From positions 62,001 through 126,000 of the forward strand of contig NZ_JAKJSO010000012.1 in the NCBI RefSeq assembly GCF_050337045.1: a stretch of 64,000 bases of DNA, given 5' to 3'. A model generated the notes under the pieces. That model was not told the DNA's origin. It saw nothing but the letters and a program-made list of their open reading frames with translations, and did no database searches. Both the position numbers and the translations under genes were made by a program. Below, in pieces: positions 60,163 through 64,000 of the stretch. The first letter of the stretch is position 1, and every line of letters begins with the position of its first letter. Origin of the DNA: Photobacterium kagoshimensis. Lineage in GTDB: Bacteria > Pseudomonadota > Gammaproteobacteria > Enterobacterales > Vibrionaceae.

Positions 60163-60203
60163 ATCAAAGTCATTGCAGATTTTGCGAATTAACGCATGTA
60201 ACT

Positions 60204-61010
60204 TTACTGCGTTTGAGCGTCTGTCGCAGGTTTTTCTGCTTTTACGATTTCTAGTAGCTCAACTTCGAAAACAAGCGTTGAGTTAGCAGGGATCGTTGGA
60301 TTTGCTTGTGCGCCGTAAGCAAGCTCAGGCGGGATAACAAACTTAAACTTAGAACCAACAGGCATAAGCTGTACGCCTTCCGTCCAACCTGGGATCACTT
60401 GGTTTAGTGGGAAAGTCGCAGGTTGGTTACGCTTGTACGAGCTATCAAACTCAGTACCGTCAGTTAGCATACCTTTGTAGTGTACTTTAACGGTATCGGT
60501 CGCCGCTGGCTTTTCACCATCGGCAGCAGTTTCTACTTGGTAAAGTAGACCTGATTCAGTTTTTGTTACGCCTTCCAATTTTTCGAAGTCAGCACGGTAT
60601 TCTTCACCCGCTTTCACTGTTTTCTCAGCTTCTGCTTTTGCTTTTGCTTCAACGATGTCAGAAACACGCTTGTCTAGATCTTGTAGCGCTTGTTGTGTTT
60701 CTTCTGGTGTTAGGCGACTCTTGTCTGCAAATACATCGCTAACACCTGCCAGTACGCTTTCACGATCTAGGTTTAAACCAAGCTCTTGTTGCTGGTCTAG
60801 GTTAGCGGCTAGGTATTGCGCTAGTGATGCACCAATCGCGTATGCTGCTTTTTCATCTTCAGTTGCGAAAGTGGCTGGTGCTGCTTCAGCTGCAACCTGC
60901 TCTACTTTTGCTGGCTCTGCCGGTTTTGTTTCCGCCGCTTTTTCATCTTGGCAGCCCACTGCAAGCAAAATTGTTGCAGCCAAAACTGACATCTTTAGAA
61001 CAGGTTTCAT
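60204..61010 (-). CDS. fkpA: FKBP-type peptidyl-prolyl isomerase FkpA, predicted lipoprotein
   Basis: FkpA (268 residues) is an envelope foldase. The N-terminal helical dimerisation domain (about 40-140) precedes the FKBP domain (about 150-255, with VKVHYKGMLTDGTEFDSSY and VIPGWTEGVQLMPVGSKFKF). The signal MKPVLKMSVLAATILLAVGC ends in a lipobox (LAVGC), so it should be a lipoprotein, unlike the soluble periplasmic E. coli FkpA. The ATG at 61010 has GGAG seven nt upstream. The position between yheO and slyX is conserved. Confidence 0.93.
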   Translation of the reverse strand: MKPVLKMSVLAATILLAVGCQDEKAAETKPAEPAKVEQVAAEAAPATFATEDEKAAYAIGASLAQYLAANLDQQQELGLNLDRESVLAGVSDVFADKSRLTPEETQQALQDLDKRVSDIVEAKAKAEAEKTVKAGEEYRADFEKLEGVTKTESGLLYQVETAADGEKPAATDTVKVHYKGMLTDGTEFDSSYKRNQPATFPLNQVIPGWTEGVQLMPVGSKFKFVIPPELAYGAQANPTIPANSTLVFEVELLEIVKAEKPATDAQTQ

Positions 61011-61056
61011 GTAATTCTCCATTCTCACCGAGGGTGTCCCTCATTTTTTATGCTTA

Positions 61057-61083
61057 GCTTTTCATCTAGAAGGTGTGAAAAGC
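61057..61083. repeat. Inverted repeat between divergent fkpA and the WD40 gene
   Basis: GCTTTTCA and TGAAAAGC are perfect 8-bp arms 11 nt apart, in the 129-bp gap shared by the two divergent genes. It could be an operator acting on one or both promoters. The binding factor is unknown. Confidence 0.4.
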
Positions 61084-61139
61084 ATGCCATATCAATATAC
61101 TAATCTCTTTCCCGATAAAACAACCGGAACTCAAGCTTA

Positions 61140-62117
61140 ATGCGTTCAATTTCGCAAAGAATTTGCTTAATCCTGACAGTTATAGTCCTAAGCGGCTGTT
61201 TTTTCACAGGCTCAGAAGTACAACGTTGGCAACTCGCCACTGATGGCGCCACCAGTTTCAGCCTTAGCCGTGATGGCCGTTTTGCGCTGTATTACACTAA
61301 TGCACAAGGTATCGTACTGTGGGATCTACAGCAAAACAAAAACTTAGCAAAGTTTGGCTCACAAGATCCAGCGCACAATACGGTAATAAGCAGTGCAATT
61401 TCCGATAATAACCGTTACGCCATTACCGCCACGGCGCAAAACTTTGCCGTTTGGGATCTTGCTTGGGGCCAATCTGATGGCTTATGGTCGATTTCAGATG
61501 GCATTATTCGAGATGTTGATATCGCAAATAATGGCCAGCATGTTGTACTCGGGCTATCAAATGGCAAAGCACTTTATATCGACTTGGGCACCGGACGACG
61601 CTTAGAGTTCCTTGCCCACCGAGAAAAAGTCAATTCTGTCGCCATTTCACCAAATGGCCAATATGTGTTGTCGGGCGGTAATGACTACATGGCGTATTTT
61701 TGGGATACCCAAACCGGTCAAATTCGTAACCGCTTTGAACATAGCTCGCGGATCAGTCGAGTTGCACTACAACGTGATGGCTTGTTAGCACTGACTGCCG
61801 ATGGTACCAACGAGGCATACATTTGGGATCTGACCACAGGCGAACAACAAGCTCAGCTATCGGTGCGCTTACGCCAACAGAACCTATCGAGCGCCCGTTT
61901 CTCTGATGATGGCAAAACATTAGCCACTGGAACGCCAGCTAAACGGGTTGAACTGTGGGATACCACCACAGGCAAAAACTTAGGCCGCTGGGAAGCGGCA
62001 ACCCAGCAAGATGCTCGACCGCCATCCGCAGTCGTGTATGATGTGGCCATTACGTCTACTGGGCAGGTAATATCAGGGAGTTCCTCTGGCATTGCTCAGG
62101 CATGGACAACCGATTGA
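61140..62117 (+). CDS. WD40-repeat lipoprotein
   Basis: This 325-residue protein starts with a lipoprotein signal (ICLILTVIVLSGC) and continues with six to seven WD40-like blades. Repeats end in recognisable IVLWDL, FAVWDLAW, AYFWDTQTG, AYIWDLTTG and VELWDTTTG strands. It should form a beta-propeller anchored in the envelope, likely a protein-interaction scaffold. Its slot between fkpA and slyX is not occupied in E. coli. I know no experimental function. slyX starts 16 nt downstream. Confidence 0.85.
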   Translation: MRSISQRICLILTVIVLSGCFFTGSEVQRWQLATDGATSFSLSRDGRFALYYTNAQGIVLWDLQQNKNLAKFGSQDPAHNTVISSAISDNNRYAITATAQNFAVWDLAWGQSDGLWSISDGIIRDVDIANNGQHVVLGLSNGKALYIDLGTGRRLEFLAHREKVNSVAISPNGQYVLSGGNDYMAYFWDTQTGQIRNRFEHSSRISRVALQRDGLLALTADGTNEAYIWDLTTGEQQAQLSVRLRQQNLSSARFSDDGKTLATGTPAKRVELWDTTTGKNLGRWEAATQQDARPPSAVVYDVAITSTGQVISGSSSGIAQAWTTD

Positions 62118-62133
62118 GAAAGTATTGATTGCT

Positions 62134-62355
62134 ATGACAGAAATTGAACAGCTACGTGCGCAAGTCGATGAATTGGAAATGAAGCAAGCCTTCCAAGAGC
62201 AAACGATTGAAGAACTGAATGAAGCGCTAACCGCTCAACAGTTCTTAATTGAGCGCATGCAAGTACAAATGAAATTCTTGGTTGAGAAACAAAAAAGCAG
62301 CCAAACGTCTAACCTTGCAGACGAATCAGAAGAAACACCACCACCGCATTATTAA
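62134..62355 (+). CDS. slyX: SlyX family protein
   Basis: SlyX (73 residues) is a short coiled-coil protein (about 3-55, heptads in EIEQLRAQVDELEMKQAFQE) ending with a conserved-type PPPHY tail. The ATG at 62134 gives the usual length; an in-frame upstream start lies inside the WD40 gene. The function is unknown. It converges on slyD. Confidence 0.93.
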   Translation: MTEIEQLRAQVDELEMKQAFQEQTIEELNEALTAQQFLIERMQVQMKFLVEKQKSSQTSNLADESEETPPPHY

Positions 62356-62375
62356 TATTTTAATGATGCAGGATC

Positions 62376-62405
62376 AAAAACGGGAAGCCTTGGCTTCCCG
62401 TTTTT
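62376..62405. terminator. Bidirectional terminator between slyX and slyD
   Basis: AAAACGGGAAGCC and GGCTTCCCGTTTT form a perfect stem around TT, with A and T runs at the ends. Confidence 0.95.
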
Positions 62406-62462
62406 ATATTCTTTTCAGCTAAGTGAAACCTTGCCTAAGCACTATGCTTAGCGAAGTTCGAC

Positions 62463-63044
62463 TTAGTGAGAGCAGCAACCGCCTTCGCTTTTGCCTTCGC
62501 CGCCACAACAGCCGCCTTCACCGTGCTCGTGGTCGTGACCGTGGTCGTCGCCACAGCTACCGCCACCACAACAGCCGCCACCTTGGTGGATATGACCGTG
62601 CTCAGCTTCTTCCGCAGTCGCTTCACGTAGTGCTACGATTTCAACATCAAAAGACAGTGTTTGACCAGCAAGCATGTGGTTGCCATCAACAACAACGTGG
62701 TCGCCATCAACTTCTGTTACTTCAACAGGGATCGGACCTTGGTCTGTATCCGCAAGGAAGCGCATACCAACAGTGATTTCATCAACACCTTGGAATACGT
62801 CAGCAGGTACACGCTGAACCATTTCGTCCATGTGCTCGCCATAGGCTTCTTCAGGAGAAACTGTCACTTCAAATTTGTCGCCAGCTTCACGACCTTCAAG
62901 TGCCTTCTCAAGACCTACGATTAGGTTATTGTGACCGTGTAGGTAATCTAGTGGCGCTTCAGTCGTTGATTGGTCAACTACTGCACCTTCTTCTGTTTTT
63001 ACTTGATAAGCCAAGCTTACTACGATGTCTTTAGTGACTTTCAT
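62463..63044 (-). CDS. slyD: FKBP-type peptidyl-prolyl isomerase SlyD with metal-binding tail
   Basis: SlyD (193 residues) is a cytosolic isomerase/chaperone and nickel carrier. The FKBP part (about 1-70 and 120-145) encloses an insert-in-flap domain (about 70-125). The C-terminal tail (about 150-193) is rich in His, Cys and Gly, with GGGCCGGGSC, HGHDHEHGEGGCC and GGCCSH. This can bind Ni2+ or other divalent metals for hydrogenase maturation. The tail has an unusual set of CC pairs. GGAG precedes the ATG. Confidence 0.95.
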   Translation of the reverse strand: MKVTKDIVVSLAYQVKTEEGAVVDQSTTEAPLDYLHGHNNLIVGLEKALEGREAGDKFEVTVSPEEAYGEHMDEMVQRVPADVFQGVDEITVGMRFLADTDQGPIPVEVTEVDGDHVVVDGNHMLAGQTLSFDVEIVALREATAEEAEHGHIHQGGGCCGGGSCGDDHGHDHEHGEGGCCGGEGKSEGGCCSH

Positions 63045-63127
63045 GTTTACTCCAAAATATGAGCGGGGTGCAAAGTGGGCATGATACCTAAAATTGGTCT
63101 CATAAGCACAGCGGATTTTTTACGCTA

Positions 63128-63337
63128 TCACTCTGGCTTAAAAATACCGATGACTTGCTCTGGCTTATCATCAGCAATATGTTCACTGTTTTCTGCAGCT
63201 TGCGGCAAACGGCGGTCAGTATGGTCGCAAGCGACACACTCAACCATCTCGATGTTGTTTTCTTGCCACCAGCGCAACGTATCTTGTTGCTTGCATGCAG
63301 GGCAAATAGCACCTGCAATAAAACGTTTCTTCGCCAT
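63128..63337 (-). CDS. yheV: YheV family zinc-ribbon protein (DUF2387)
   Basis: This 69-residue protein begins MAKKRFIAGAICPACKQQDT and has two CxxC pairs (CPAC and CVAC), 21 residues apart, forming a putative zinc ribbon, then a charged tail. The ATG at 63337 has AAGG five nt upstream. The slyD-yheV-kefB order is as in E. coli. Function is unknown. Confidence 0.9.
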   Translation of the reverse strand: MAKKRFIAGAICPACKQQDTLRWWQENNIEMVECVACDHTDRRLPQAAENSEHIADDKPEQVIGIFKPE

Positions 63338-63399
63338 GTTACCTTCCCTATAGCACGCGAGTGTATTCCACCGTATTGGGTAAGAAGACACAATCAGGT

Positions 63400-64000
63400 T
63401 CAGTCCCAACCGTTATGTCGTTCACGTTCACCACGCATCTCGCGATCAAAAATGTCTTCTAGCTCTTTGCGAGCTTCCTTCGCACGCGTCGCTAAATGCA
63501 CATCTTCTGAGTGTTGTGGCAGTAAATCGTGTAACGCCACATCATCGAGCTTACTAAAGTGCGCCTCAGCGCGCTTAGCTTGATACGGGTGCATGCCAAG
63601 AGATATAAGGGCTTGGCGGCCTAAATCAAGGGCACCTGCAAAGGTTTCACGCGAGAAGCTTTCAACACCATGATTTAGCAGCTGATGTGCCTCTACACGG
63701 CTACGAGCACGCGCCAAGACTTTTAAGTTGGGGAAATAGTGCTGACACAATTCGACTACTTCCATCACTTCACCCGGTTCATCGGTACAAATAATAATGG
63801 CTTCCGCCTTATCGGCCCCAGCTGCGCGCAGTAAATCTAATTGAGTTGCATCGCCGTAATAGACTTTGTAGCCAAACTTGCGCAAAAATTGGATTTGGCT
63901 CGGATCGCGCTCAAGCACAGTCACCCGAATTTTATTGGCAAACAGTAAACGCCCAACCACTTGGCCAAATCGCCCAAAGCCCGCAATAATCACTCGTGGT
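63400..64000 (-). CDS. kefB: KefB-type glutathione-regulated potassium efflux protein, C-terminal part
   Basis: The frame is open to the window edge, so the membrane antiporter domain lies outside. The visible 200 residues are the RCK/KTN domain, starting with the Rossmann motif RVIIAGFGRFGQVVGRLL, then VYYGDATQLDLLRAAGADKA and VLARARSRVEAHQLL, and a charged C-terminal tail. KefB/KefC export K+ during electrophile stress. KefB is favoured over KefC because yheV is directly downstream. Confidence 0.9.
   Translation of the reverse strand, partial: PRVIIAGFGRFGQVVGRLLFANKIRVTVLERDPSQIQFLRKFGYKVYYGDATQLDLLRAAGADKAEAIIICTDEPGEVMEVVELCQHYFPNLKVLARARSRVEAHQLLNHGVESFSRETFAGALDLGRQALISLGMHPYQAKRAEAHFSKLDDVALHDLLPQHSEDVHLATRAKEARKELEDIFDREMRGERERHNGWD

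Overview
The window looks like a chromosomal stretch of a Vibrionaceae bacterium, most probably Photobacterium. The evidence is the gene content and order: a lateral-type flagellar cluster with motY and lafK, next to blocks in the usual gamma-proteobacterial order (purHD-hupA, hemE-nudC-rsd, rpoBC, str operon, tus-yheO-fkpA-slyX-slyD-yheV-kefB). The genus is inferred, not proven. The tuf gene contains runs of N, so this is assembled draft sequence. No tRNA, rRNA, CRISPR array, insertion sequence or prophage was seen.

Layout. (1) 1-13375: two divergent halves of a lateral flagellar cluster. motY-lafK-fliEFGHI run leftward and fliMNPQR-flhBA run rightward from a 638-bp AT-rich divergent region. 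They encode the MS ring, rotor/switch, export gate, export ATPase and its FliH regulator, a stator-associated protein, and the sigma-54 activator of the system. (2) 13467-19564: an MFS permease, a cNMP/CBS/DUF294 protein paired with a DEDDh exonuclease, and acs. (3) 20085-26840: aroQ-accBC, yhdT-panF, prmA and dusB-fis. (4) 26913-28414: four small genes (ABM-domain protein, ppnP, a 69-residue lipoprotein, zntR). (5) 28457-32837: purH behind a PUR box, purD, a DUF1481 lipoprotein and hupA. (6) 33063-41149: a CNNM/CBS protein, brnQ, yjaG, a hydroxyacid dehydrogenase plus a UDG-like protein, hemE, nudC and rsd. (7) 41364-58762: rpoC, rpoB, rplL, rplJ, rplA, rplK, nusG, secE, tuf, fusA, rpsG, rpsL, tusB and tusC, all on the minus strand. 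(8) 58859-64000: tusD, yheO, fkpA, a WD40 lipoprotein, slyX, slyD, yheV and the C-terminal end of kefB.

Most of the window is core genome. The less ordinary signals are in the gaps. They are: a branched-chain-residue leader peptide with competing hairpins ahead of brnQ; a probable small RNA between hemE and nudC with its own promoter and a strong terminator; a nested perfect palindrome abutting the yheO start codon; long hairpins ahead of purH and between purH and purD; and a fusA-tuf-secE junction. That junction passes through an N-containing tuf and may be a chimeric join of tufA and tufB.

Recognisable regulation includes the L10 leader of rplJL, a likely L1 site ahead of rplKA, strong promoters with GC-rich discriminators ahead of rplK, rpsL and dusB-fis, and a near-consensus PurR operator ahead of purH.
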